Both the position numbers and the translations under genes were made by a program. This document shows positions 23,760 through 31,280 of a DNA stretch of 34,845 nt, piece after piece. Under the pieces are notes generated by a model, which had not been told where the DNA came from, did no database searches, and saw only the letters and a list, made by a program, of their open reading frames with translations. The DNA comes from Candidatus Methanoperedens sp. (GTDB lineage Archaea; Halobacteriota; Methanosarcinia; Methanosarcinales; Methanoperedenaceae), in NCBI GenBank assembly GCA_028717345.1, contig JAQUNZ010000022.1:1-34845 (forward strand), in the 5' to 3' direction. Every line of letters starts with the position of its first letter. Position 1 is the stretch's first letter.

Positions 23760-26492
23760 ATGAATAATGTGATAAATGGAATAAAGACGACACGGCGCAG
23801 TTTTATGAAAGGCGCTGTAACTCTTGGCGCTGCTGCGACACTGGGTGGATATGCTGGTCTTACGAAATACTCTCCTGTGAATCTTTTCGAGACCGCACTC
23901 GCGGCACCTGCTGGTGAAGAAAAGCTTGTGAAAACCATCTGTCCCCACTGCTCTGTGGGATGCGGGACACTTGGCAAGGTCGTAGATGGCGTGTTCGTCG
24001 GTCAGGAAGCATGGACTGACAATCCGCTCAATCTTGGCGGTATGTGCTGCAAGGGAGCAACTATCAAGGATATAGTTGTTTCTGAAAGGCGTCTCAAGTA
24101 TCCAATGGAAAAGAGCGGGGGCGCATGGAAACGAATCACCTGGGATGAGGCGATAACCAGTATCACGAACAAGATGAACGAGATAAGGGAAAAATATGGT
24201 CCAGACTCAGTAATGTTCCTTGGCTCGGCAAAGACCTCGTTGCATGAGGTATATCTCCAGCGCAAATTCGCAGCGTTCTGGGGTACAAATAACGTGGACC
24301 ACCAGGCAAGGATATGCCATTCAACAACCGTAGCAGGACTGCTGAATACCTGGGGGCATGGGGCGCAGACAGATAATTACAACGACCTGCGCCATTCAAA
24401 ATGCCTCTTCTTCATAGGCTCAAATGCAGCCGAGGCCCATCCTGTTGCGATGCAGCATGCATTGATCGCAAAGGAGAGGGGTGCAAAGATCGTTGTGGCA
24501 GACCCCAGATTCACAAGAACGGCTTCAAAGGCTGACCTGTACATCAGGTTCCGCCCTGGCACTGATATCCCGTTCATCCTTTCAATATGCAACGTGATAG
24601 TCAATAACAAGTGGCACGATAAGGCGTTCATCGAAGCGAGGACGCACGGGTTCGATGAATTCTGGGAGGTGTGTAAGGACTATACTCCTGAAATGGCAGA
24701 GGACATCACATGGGTTCCAGCCGATAAGGTCAGGGAGTTAGCACGTATCTTCAAAGATAACGGTCCGATGGCTATACTCTGGTCGATGGGTGGAACGCAG
24801 CACTCGATAGGGAGCCAGAACATCAGGAGCTATGCCATACTACAACTGCTGCTCGGTTATATAGGCAAATCAGGTGGGGGCTGCGCTGCACTGAGAGGTC
24901 ACGACAATGTGCAGGGAAGCACTGACATGGGATGCCTGGCACACTACCTGCCCGGGTATCTTGGTGTGAACTCAGAGCCTGCATGGAAGATGTGGTGTAA
25001 TGTCTGGGGGATACCGTATGACGACATGATAAAGCGATTCGCAAGCAAAGACCTCATGCTCAGGAACGGAATGACGGATTCACGCTGGTACGAAGGTGCT
25101 ATAAGAGATGACATCAACCAGCCAAACCGCCTCAAGATGGTGATAGTATTTGGACACAGCCTGAACTCCATCACTGAGATGAAGAAGCAAAAGAAAGGTC
25201 TGGAAGAAGTTGAGATGATAGTGAACATAGACCCAAGAGCTACGATGGCATCCTCACTTCCAGAGCGCAAGGATGGAATAATAATCCTGCCTGCTGCGAC
25301 TGTGTTCGAAAAGGAAGGGATGGTAGTAACAAGCGGCAGGTCAGCTCAGTGGAGGTATAAGGTCATAGATCCGCTCTTTGAGAGCAAGACCGACCTTGAT
25401 ATCATGAAGCTAATGGCTGATAAACTGGGTTTCGGGCAGTACTTCACATACGGCAACGTGGATGATATATACACCAGAGAGATATGCAGGGGTGTGCGTA
25501 GTATTGGTATGATGGGAAGGACGCCTGAGAGAATAAGAAAGCACATGGATAATAGCGGGACATTTGACCCGGAGACACTGATGGCAAGGGGAGGACCATG
25601 CGACGGTGAATACTACGGGCTTCCATGGCCATGCTGGGATGAAAAGCATCCGGGCACGCCTATTCTCTGGGACGACAGCAAACCCGTCAGCAAAGGCGGG
25701 CATGATTTCCGCGCCCTGTGGGGCGATAAAGTACCTGATAACAAGTACAAAAAGCATGTAGGTGAGAGCCTGTTGAAGGCGGATGGCGGCAAAAAGATGT
25801 ACTCAAATGCCGCTGGCGTGGGATATGCACTTGATCTTTCCGGTGAAGCAGTTCAATTAGCCCTGGCTGCAGGAGACCCTCCAACTGGCAGGGGCAGGGC
25901 GAGGTTCTGGACATGGGATCTAACCGACCCTGTGCCAAAACACAGGGAACCGATAGAAAGTCCCAGACCTGATCTGATAGCAAAATATCCAACATACGAA
26001 GACAAGGACAAAACATTCTACCGCGTGCCATGCGAGTTCAAGACAGCGCAGAAGCCAGAACTTGTCCAGACGTATCCCATTATCCTCACCACAGGCAGAC
26101 AGGTGGAGCACAATGGCGGTGGCGCCCAGACTAGGGGAAGCAAGATACTTGTGGAGATACAGCCTGAGATGTATGTTGAAATAAATCCCTCGCTTGCTGG
26201 CAACATCGGAGTGAAAGAAGGCGATATGGTGTGGGTTGAATCGAACCAGGGCAAAGTAAAGGTAAAGGCAAAAATAACCGAACGCGTTAATGAAAAAACG
26301 GTGTTCATGCCATATCACTGGGCCGGAGTATTCGAAGGTGAAAGCTATGAGAACAGGTATCCTGAAGGGACTGCTGAATATGCGCTTGGCGATTCAGCCA
26401 ATATTGTTACTTCACCGGGATACGACGAGATCACTGCAATGCAGGAGACAAAAGTCGGGCTTTGCAAAGTGTATAAGGCACAGGGAGGTTAA
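23760..26492 (+). CDS. fdhA: Tat-exported formate dehydrogenase, molybdopterin catalytic subunit (Cys form)
   Basis: A 910-residue bis-MGD molybdenum/tungsten enzyme that interconverts formate and CO2. A Tat signal (TTRRSFMKGA, Arg12-Arg13, then a hydrophobic stretch) places it outside the membrane. CPHCSVGC (Cys61, 64, 68) with a later cysteine at GGMCCKG (about 96-97) bind the [4Fe-4S] cluster. The metal ligand lies in NVDHQARICHSTTVAGLL at Cys186, encoded by TGC (24315-24317); the same site is selenocysteine in E. coli FdnG. The following SNAAEAHPVAMQHAL and the C-terminal LTTGRQVEHNGGGAQTRGS are FDH-like. AAGGAG precedes the ATG. First of a nine-gene operon with Fe-S subunit, cytochrome b, chaperone and TatA genes. 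Other DMSO-reductase-family activities are possible but less likely. Confidence 0.9.
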   Translation: MNNVINGIKTTRRSFMKGAVTLGAAATLGGYAGLTKYSPVNLFETALAAPAGEEKLVKTICPHCSVGCGTLGKVVDGVFVGQEAWTDNPLNLGGMCCKGATIKDIVVSERRLKYPMEKSGGAWKRITWDEAITSITNKMNEIREKYGPDSVMFLGSAKTSLHEVYLQRKFAAFWGTNNVDHQARICHSTTVAGLLNTWGHGAQTDNYNDLRHSKCLFFIGSNAAEAHPVAMQHALIAKERGAKIVVADPRFTRTASKADLYIRFRPGTDIPFILSICNVIVNNKWHDKAFIEARTHGFDEFWEVCKDYTPEMAEDITWVPADKVRELARIFKDNGPMAILWSMGGTQHSIGSQNIRSYAILQLLLGYIGKSGGGCAALRGHDNVQGSTDMGCLAHYLPGYLGVNSEPAWKMWCNVWGIPYDDMIKRFASKDLMLRNGMTDSRWYEGAIRDDINQPNRLKMVIVFGHSLNSITEMKKQKKGLEEVEMIVNIDPRATMASSLPERKDGIIILPAATVFEKEGMVVTSGRSAQWRYKVIDPLFESKTDLDIMKLMADKLGFGQYFTYGNVDDIYTREICRGVRSIGMMGRTPERIRKHMDNSGTFDPETLMARGGPCDGEYYGLPWPCWDEKHPGTPILWDDSKPVSKGGHDFRALWGDKVPDNKYKKHVGESLLKADGGKKMYSNAAGVGYALDLSGEAVQLALAAGDPPTGRGRARFWTWDLTDPVPKHREPIESPRPDLIAKYPTYEDKDKTFYRVPCEFKTAQKPELVQTYPIILTTGRQVEHNGGGAQTRGSKILVEIQPEMYVEINPSLAGNIGVKEGDMVWVESNQGKVKVKAKITERVNEKTVFMPYHWAGVFEGESYENRYPEGTAEYALGDSANIVTSPGYDEITAMQETKVGLCKVYKAQGG

Positions 26493-26495
26493 AAC

Positions 26496-27044
26496 ATGCC
26501 AATAAATAAATTTTTACTCGACACATCGAGATGCATAAGATGCACGGGCTGCGAAGCGACATGCAAGCAGTTCAACGAGGTGCCAAAAGGCATACGGAGA
26601 CTGCGGGTCGTGACCATTAATGAAGGCGTGCCGGGCGAGACAAACGTCCCGATGCCGTGCATGCACTGCACAAAACCCCCGTGTCTTCCAGCCTGCCCTG
26701 TTGCAGCGATATACAAGAGAGACGACGGTGTGGTGCTTGTTAACAAGGACAAGTGCATTGGCTGCGGTTACTGCCTGTATGCCTGTCCGTTCGGAGCGCC
26801 CCAGTTCCCTGATACGGGGCTGTTCGGCTCAAAAGGCAAGATGGATAAATGCACTTTCTGCGTCGAACCTTTCAACCAGAAAGATGAGAACGGGCAGTTG
26901 ATACAGCGTGAGGCAAAACCCAGGTGCGCTGCATTCTGCGGAACAAAAGGACTGCTTGCAGGAGACATTGCTGTGATAACGGAAGAATATAAGAAGAGAA
27001 TTGCTGGAAAGCTGCCAACTGGCGCGGTTCCTGATGTTGCTTAG
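26496..27044 (+). CDS. fdhB: Four-cluster Fe-S electron-transfer subunit of formate dehydrogenase
   Basis: A 182-residue ferredoxin-like subunit carrying electrons between FdhA and cytochrome b. Four cysteine groups are visible: CIRCTGCEATC (Cys13, 16, 19, 23), CMHCTKPPCLPAC (55, 58, 63, 67), CIGCGYCLYAC (87, 90, 93, 97) and Cys119, Cys122, Cys144, Cys148. Together they give four [4Fe-4S] clusters in the FdnH/PsrB arrangement. Unlike E. coli FdnH it has no C-terminal membrane helix and no export signal of its own, so it is presumably exported with FdhA. It begins 4 bp after the fdhA stop, with GGAGG upstream. Confidence 0.9.
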   Translation: MPINKFLLDTSRCIRCTGCEATCKQFNEVPKGIRRLRVVTINEGVPGETNVPMPCMHCTKPPCLPACPVAAIYKRDDGVVLVNKDKCIGCGYCLYACPFGAPQFPDTGLFGSKGKMDKCTFCVEPFNQKDENGQLIQREAKPRCAAFCGTKGLLAGDIAVITEEYKKRIAGKLPTGAVPDVA

Positions 27045-27052
27045 GAAGGATC

Positions 27053-27373
27053 ATGATACAGAAGAATGAACAGAATGTGATAAAAGCAGCCGTGGGGATT
27101 ACAGCGCTCATACTGCTAGCTCTTCCTGTGATCCTCCTCACGATGCGACCTGCCGGGGTAAGCAGAATTCCAGTACAAGACATATATTCGCAGGGTATCG
27201 CCCTGAACGTCTATGTAAATTACATCCTGACAATAGTGATCGTGCTTGCGATACTCTTCATTGCTGGATTGTCCACATTCGGGCTGTACCACGAAGCCAC
27301 AAGAGAACAGCTTGGAAAAAGACTCCTTATAATCAGACCGATTGAGCATATCATAAAGAAAACGGAGAAATAG
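27053..27373 (+). CDS. Small two-helix membrane protein of the formate dehydrogenase operon
   Basis: A 106-residue protein with two predicted helices. One runs about 11-29 (AAVGITALILLALPVILLT), the other about 57-77 (NYILTIVIVLAILFIAGLST). Between them lies a stretch of about 25 residues with RPAGVSRIPVQDIYSQG. The tail is basic (EQLGKRLLIIRPIEHIIKKTEK). It starts 9 bp after fdhB with GGAAGG before the ATG, and ends 2 bp before the cytochrome b start, so it is tightly coupled to both. It may be an accessory or anchor subunit of the enzyme; no family recognised. Confidence 0.8.
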   Translation: MIQKNEQNVIKAAVGITALILLALPVILLTMRPAGVSRIPVQDIYSQGIALNVYVNYILTIVIVLAILFIAGLSTFGLYHEATREQLGKRLLIIRPIEHIIKKTEK

Positions 27374-27375
27374 AC

Positions 27376-28059
27376 ATGGCAGAAATAAGACGTTTCAGTA
27401 AAAGCCAGATTGCTATCCATGTACTTGGTGCATTCAGTATTCTTGTCCTTTACATAACCGGGCTTCCAATCACATTCCCTGACCAGATCGGATGGATACC
27501 GGCTCTGCTTGGAGGATATTCCATAACAATGCTGATCCACAGGATAGCTGCAGTGGGTTTTATTGTGGCTGGTGTTTATCTGGTAGTTTATCATGGATTA
27601 TATGATATCTTTGTAGGCAGATCCTATTTTACCGATGTCTGGATAAAGATAAAAGACATCAAGGATGCAATCAATGATGCAAAACATATACTCAGGTTAT
27701 CTGTGGATAAACCTCCCAGATATGGAAAATACAGCTGGATAGCAAAAGCTGAGTTCTGGAGCTTTTTCTCAGAAGCTGCCATATTCCTTGTGACCGGGAG
27801 CATATTATGGTTCTCATGGCAGTCCATGGCATTCATGCCACCCCAGTACCTGCTCACGGCGCGATACATACATGCCGGATTTGCAGTTGTGAGCGTATGC
27901 GGCATAGCATTCCATTCTTACATGGTGCATTTTAATCCTGAGAATTTCCGCATAGACAGGTGCATATTTACAGGTTCAATGCCTGAAGAAGAAGTCAAAG
28001 AAAAATATCCCCGGTGGTATGAAGAATTACAGAGAGGCGATAATAGTGGTGCAGAATAA
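27376..28059 (+). CDS. fdhC: Formate dehydrogenase cytochrome b subunit (gamma-type)
   Basis: A 227-residue integral membrane cytochrome b of the FdnI/cytochrome b556 family, passing electrons from the Fe-S subunit to a membrane quinone or other carrier. Four hydrophobic segments are visible. Candidate haem histidines lie in QIAIHVLGAFSIL (helix 1), LIHRIAAVGF and VVYHGLYDIF (helix 2), and YIHAGFAVVSVCGIAFHSYMVHF (helix 4). The C-terminal FRIDRCIFTGSMPEEEVKEKYPRWYEEL is the soluble tail typical of FDH gamma subunits. The ATG lies 2 bp after the previous gene. The next gene overlaps its end by 14 bp when its GTG start is used. Confidence 0.88.
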   Translation: MAEIRRFSKSQIAIHVLGAFSILVLYITGLPITFPDQIGWIPALLGGYSITMLIHRIAAVGFIVAGVYLVVYHGLYDIFVGRSYFTDVWIKIKDIKDAINDAKHILRLSVDKPPRYGKYSWIAKAEFWSFFSEAAIFLVTGSILWFSWQSMAFMPPQYLLTARYIHAGFAVVSVCGIAFHSYMVHFNPENFRIDRCIFTGSMPEEEVKEKYPRWYEELQRGDNSGAE

Positions 28060-28252
28060 AATAAGGTATAGTGGCGCTGTTGTAGTGGCAATAATTTACC
28101 TGAGCTTCATAGCTGCTGTATTGAAGATTGCGAATCCCGTGGTTCAGGTATTCGTTACCATCGGCATCAACATAGCACTGCTCTTTGTCATAGTAAATAT
28201 TGGAGCATTGCTTTACGGTATAATCACCCGCGATCGGCGGCAAGCTGATTGA
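28046..28252 (+). CDS. Second small two-helix membrane protein of the formate dehydrogenase operon
   Basis: About 68 residues with two helices, VVVAIIYLSFIAAVLKIA and VFVTIGINIALLFVIVNIGA, and a short polar end (GIITRDRRQAD). GTG at 28046 is chosen because GAGAGG lies 8 bp upstream. An ATG at 28019 is in frame but would sit deeper inside the cytochrome b gene without a ribosome site. It is not obviously homologous to the other small protein at 27053. Position in the operon argues for a membrane accessory role; no family recognised. Confidence 0.75.
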   Translation: MVQNKIRYSGAVVVAIIYLSFIAAVLKIANPVVQVFVTIGINIALLFVIVNIGALLYGIITRDRRQAD

Positions 28253-28275
28253 AATAAAAAAGGTGGGAGTAGATC

Positions 28276-29472
28276 ATGAAGAGAAAAACAGATTCAGGAC
28301 ATGATGCACCTGCAATAGCAGACCTGAAAGGATGCGCTTCTGGAAAAAGCGGCTTTACGGGATGCACACTCTGCGAGAGCGCATGCAGGCATGGCGCTAT
28401 AACACGAAGCGGGGATAACATCATATTTGATGAGATATCATGCACAGGATGCGGCGCCTGCGCTTCTGCCTGTCCGCTGTCGCTTTTCAGGATGGAAGAG
28501 GATATTTACTCTAAGATGGATTCTCTTCTTGGGACTTTGAATCCTTTACCAGAAAAAACAGCGTATAAGATACTCATGTTCATATGCGAGCACAACAGAC
28601 ATCTGTTTGATACCAAAACATCAAAGAAGATAAAATATCAGGCAGTGTTTCCCCTGTTTGTCCCCGACCTTGCAGGAATCTCAGAAACGCATATTCTCAG
28701 GGCTTTTGATCTGGGGGCAGACGGGGTGATAATATCTGGATGCAATGAATGCACTGGCAAATTCAGCAAAGTGACTTCTGGACTTGCCGGGCAAATACTC
28801 AGTGAATTCAACCCTGGAGATCGCATAAGCATAATAAAAAATAACAAAAACGCAAAAAGTTTAATTAGTTCAATTGAATCTTTCAGTGAACATATCACTC
28901 CCAGCCCGCTTCGAAAGTTTCAACCTGTGGAATTAAAAAATACATCAAACCGCCAGAAACTGATCAAACTCATGTCCTCTATTGCTGCAAAGACAGGAAT
29001 CATTCCCCACACCGTTATTGAGAATGCTCTCCTTCCTTTTGCTGACATAACAATAAGTTCATCATGTACCGTGTGCGGCGCCTGCACATCAATGTGCACC
29101 GCTGGCGCACTTTTAAGGGATGAAGGAAGCATAACATTCAGATATGGGAACTGCATAGCCTGCGGGCTTTGTGAAAAGGCATGTCCTGAGAAAGCGCTGA
29201 CTATGCGGCGGGTGCTTGGCATGGAAAAACTGATCGATGAAGCATCATCAACGATTTATAGTTCAGAGGTTCAGGTGTGCGCTTCATGCAGGAAGCCATA
29301 CATGACAAGGGCTGCTTTTGAGAGGATATCATGTTCATTCATAGAGAACGTGAGGAATGACATAGGACCGAAAGAACAGATAGAGCTAATAAGAAATCAA
29401 ACAGAATTACTTACGTACTGCGAAATTTGCAGACCTGCACGGGCGATCATGAGAATGGAGGTATTATCTTGA
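28276..29472 (+). CDS. Multi-cluster Fe-S protein with MvhD-like central domain
   Basis: A 398-residue cytoplasmic-looking protein. The N-terminal ferredoxin part has Cys20, 30, 33, 37 and CTGCGACASAC (Cys56, 59, 62, 66). A central domain (about 95-170) reads FICEHNRHLF, VPDLAGISETHILRAFDLGA, GVIISGCNEC. This resembles the MvhD/HdrA-linked [2Fe-2S] domain but has fewer cysteines. A second ferredoxin part has CTVCGACTSMC and CIACGLCEKAC. Near the end CASCRKPY and CEICRPAR form a Zn- or rubredoxin-like four-Cys set. It has no export signal, so it sits inside the cell while FdhA is outside. It could help with cofactor or Fe-S handling, or carry electrons. GGTGGGAG precedes the ATG. Confidence 0.8.
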   Translation: MKRKTDSGHDAPAIADLKGCASGKSGFTGCTLCESACRHGAITRSGDNIIFDEISCTGCGACASACPLSLFRMEEDIYSKMDSLLGTLNPLPEKTAYKILMFICEHNRHLFDTKTSKKIKYQAVFPLFVPDLAGISETHILRAFDLGADGVIISGCNECTGKFSKVTSGLAGQILSEFNPGDRISIIKNNKNAKSLISSIESFSEHITPSPLRKFQPVELKNTSNRQKLIKLMSSIAAKTGIIPHTVIENALLPFADITISSSCTVCGACTSMCTAGALLRDEGSITFRYGNCIACGLCEKACPEKALTMRRVLGMEKLIDEASSTIYSSEVQVCASCRKPYMTRAAFERISCSFIENVRNDIGPKEQIELIRNQTELLTYCEICRPARAIMRMEVLS

Positions 29473-30101
29473 ATAATAAGATTTTCATGGCGAGAGCGAA
29501 CTTTTACGCATTCCTTTCAAGGATGTTCGTAGAGGAGCCGCCATTTGAACTTGCAAAGGATATTGCTGATGGAAAACTCATTTTTCCGAAGACATCATCG
29601 TTAAATAAGGATATTGCCGAAGGACTTTCGTTATTTGCCGGATATGCACAATCAAATACGAACGGATCAGATATTCATGAAAAGATGTGCAGGGAATACA
29701 CCCGCTTATTTATTGGCCCTGTTCCTGCAATGTTCCCTTACGAATCAAGATACCTGGACGGTTCTATAATGGGAAGGTCCCTGATAAAGCTCAAAGAAAA
29801 TTACAGGAAAGCAGGATTAAAGATATCGCAGGAATATCACGAACCAGAAGATCATATTGCTGTGGAACTTGGATTCATGGGGCATCTTTGCATGCAAAAG
29901 TCAGATGGATCACTAATGATGCAGAAAGAATTCCTGAATGATCATCTCCTGAAATGGGCTCCTGTTTTCTGTGATGAATTATTTGAAAAAAGCGGTAATG
30001 AAATATACAGGGGCATAGGAAAAATAACAAAGGGATTCCTTGCTTCAGAAAAAGATGTCTTAAATGAAAAAGAGATGAATGAAAATCATTTCCATAAATG
30101 A
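29469..30101 (+). CDS. torD: TorD/DmsD-family maturation chaperone
   Basis: A cytoplasmic chaperone of about 210 residues that binds the Tat signal of the molybdoenzyme and holds it until the cofactor is in place. Family features are ANFYAFLSRMF near the start, REYTRLFIGPVPAMFPYESRYLDG in the middle and the EYHEPEDHIAVELGFMGHLC motif. TTG at 29469 is chosen: GGAGG lies 7 bp upstream and it overlaps the previous stop as TTGA. An ATG at 29487 is the fallback. An in-frame upstream ATG at 29427 would overlap the previous gene by 46 bp. The natural client is FdhA in the same operon. Confidence 0.88.
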   Translation: MNNKIFMARANFYAFLSRMFVEEPPFELAKDIADGKLIFPKTSSLNKDIAEGLSLFAGYAQSNTNGSDIHEKMCREYTRLFIGPVPAMFPYESRYLDGSIMGRSLIKLKENYRKAGLKISQEYHEPEDHIAVELGFMGHLCMQKSDGSLMMQKEFLNDHLLKWAPVFCDELFEKSGNEIYRGIGKITKGFLASEKDVLNEKEMNENHFHK

Positions 30102-30144
30102 ATGAAGGCAAAGGTTATATAATACAAAACCAAAGTGATAATTG

Positions 30145-30453
30145 ATGATAGGAACTCAAGAACTGATATTGATCTTGATTGTCGTGTTATTCATATTCGG
30201 CCCTTCAAAACTCCCTGAACTGGCGCACTCCCTGGGTAAAGCAGCAGGGGAATTCAAGAGAGCGCAGGTGGAAACTGAACTTGATATAAAAAGATTTAAT
30301 AAGCCGCCGGATGATAAAGATATAAAGATACATAATCTGGCAATCGAAATGGGTATAGACATCAAAGATAAAACTTCAGAACAGCTTGTTGAGGAAATAC
30401 GTTTTAAGATCAGGTCGAAGGAGAAATTAGATATGAAAACAGCAGGTGTATAA
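30145..30453 (+). CDS. tatA: TatA-family translocase subunit, copy 1
   Basis: About 103 residues. One membrane helix (ELILILIVVLFIFGPSKLPE), then the TatA hinge and amphipathic helix (LAHSLGKAAGEFKRAQ), followed by a charged region. A C-terminal segment reads IHNLAIEMGIDIKDKTSEQLVEEI. The FGPSKLPEL motif is the canonical TatA FGxxKLPxL signature. The ATG at 30145 is used; a TTG directly before it is unlikely. Forms the protein-conducting oligomer of the Tat pathway. Placed 43 bp after torD, it probably serves export of FdhA. TatC is not in the window. Confidence 0.9.
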   Translation: MIGTQELILILIVVLFIFGPSKLPELAHSLGKAAGEFKRAQVETELDIKRFNKPPDDKDIKIHNLAIEMGIDIKDKTSEQLVEEIRFKIRSKEKLDMKTAGV

Positions 30454-30454
30454 T

Positions 30455-30763
30455 ATGGCTTTTGGACCGATGGAAATAGCGCTGGTAGTTGTGGTGATAA
30501 TTATATTATTTGGCGCGGCAAAGATACCGGAACTTGCCCGTTCGCTTGGTAAAGCCACAGGCGAGTTCAAGAAAGGACAAAAGGAGGTAGAGCGGGAACT
30601 GGCAGATGTTGAAAAAACAGTTAAGGAAGCTCCTTCTGAAAACAGAACATCAAAGATAAAACAGATGGCGCAAGACCTTGGAATTTCAACCGGGGGCAAA
30701 ACAGACGAACAATTACTTGAAGAAATACAGAAAAAGATGCCCAAAGTAAAATCAGAAACTTAA
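30455..30763 (+). CDS. tatA: TatA-family translocase subunit, copy 2
   Basis: About 102 residues, paralogous to the gene before it. It has a membrane helix (PMEIALVVVVIIILFGAAKI), the hinge PELARSLGKATGEFKKGQ, a long charged helix (EVERELADVEKTVKEA) and a C-terminal segment IKQMAQDLGISTGGKTDEQL that matches the tail of copy 1. The ATG at 30455 follows AGGTG by 7 bp and starts 1 bp after the previous stop; a GTG at 30446 is less likely. One copy might act like TatB, but both read as TatA by sequence. Confidence 0.9.
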   Translation: MAFGPMEIALVVVVIIILFGAAKIPELARSLGKATGEFKKGQKEVERELADVEKTVKEAPSENRTSKIKQMAQDLGISTGGKTDEQLLEEIQKKMPKVKSET

Positions 30764-30775
30764 TCGAAGAAAAAC

Positions 30776-30799
30776 AGAGAAAACAGCTTTATTTTCTCT
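30776..30799 (+). terminator. AT-rich hairpin after the formate dehydrogenase operon
   Basis: AGAGAAAA (30776-30783) and TTTTCTCT (30792-30799) form a perfect 8-base stem followed by a T-rich run. It lies just after the second tatA stop and overlaps the end of the convergent DUF1699 gene. The stem is weak, so termination may rely mainly on the T-rich tract. Confidence 0.35.
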
Positions 30800-31199
30800 T
30801 TACTTTCTCTTTTATAAGGAACTTAAGCAAATCCTTGCTCAGCCTTGTCTCTCTTCCAAGCCTGTCAAGCACAGCCTGTTCAGATGAGCCGCCTGCCTTG
30901 AGTTCCTGCATCCTTTCAAAAACTTCAGGTTTTATCTCCGAGTATTCGTTTATGTCTTTCCTGTGTCCCCAGACATCGCCTTCCAGCAGCGAAATATCCT
31001 GCATTTCCAGAAACATTCTCGTGGAGTTGGATATCGTTTTTATATAGGAACTTGGAATATGTATCGCTTTTACGTTGGGGCATGCCTGAACCAGCGAAAA
31101 AATATCCTTGTTGGACGGTCTGAATGCAAGATGGATTATTTTTTCACCCGGTCCGAGCGAATTGATCTCTTCTTTTGAGCTTACTACCCTGATTCTCAT
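30789..31199 (-). CDS. DUF1699-family archaeal protein
   Basis: A 136-residue protein beginning MRIRVVSSKEEINSLGPGEK. The stretches IIHLAFRPSNKDIFSLVQAC, IHIPSSYIKTISNSTRMFLEMQ and GDVWGHRKDINEYSEI are characteristic of DUF1699, an archaeal family of unknown function. The C-terminal half is helical and basic. The ATG at 31199 has a strong GGAGGT 8 bp upstream; a longer frame to 31244 lacks support. It lies 81 bp downstream of larB on the same strand but may have its own promoter. It converges on the tatA genes. Confidence 0.82.
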   Translation of the reverse strand: MRIRVVSSKEEINSLGPGEKIIHLAFRPSNKDIFSLVQACPNVKAIHIPSSYIKTISNSTRMFLEMQDISLLEGDVWGHRKDINEYSEIKPEVFERMQELKAGGSSEQAVLDRLGRETRLSKDLLKFLIKEKVKRK

Positions 31200-31280
31200 A
31201 TTATATACCTCCTGTTGCCTGAAAATCTTATACAATCTAACCATATAAATAATTTTCTAAAAGGATATTTAGACTGAATG

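Noticed and set aside
24315-24317. Possible selenocysteine at the FdhA metal-ligand position
   Set aside because: The codon is TGC, a normal cysteine; no in-frame TGA interrupts fdhA.
23760-26492. Nitrate reductase (NarG) as the molybdoenzyme, expected in some Methanoperedens
   Set aside because: The cluster motif is CPHCSVGC and the metal-ligand region has Cys in ARICHS followed by an FDH-like SNAAEAHPV stretch; NarG uses an Asp ligand and is about 300 residues longer.
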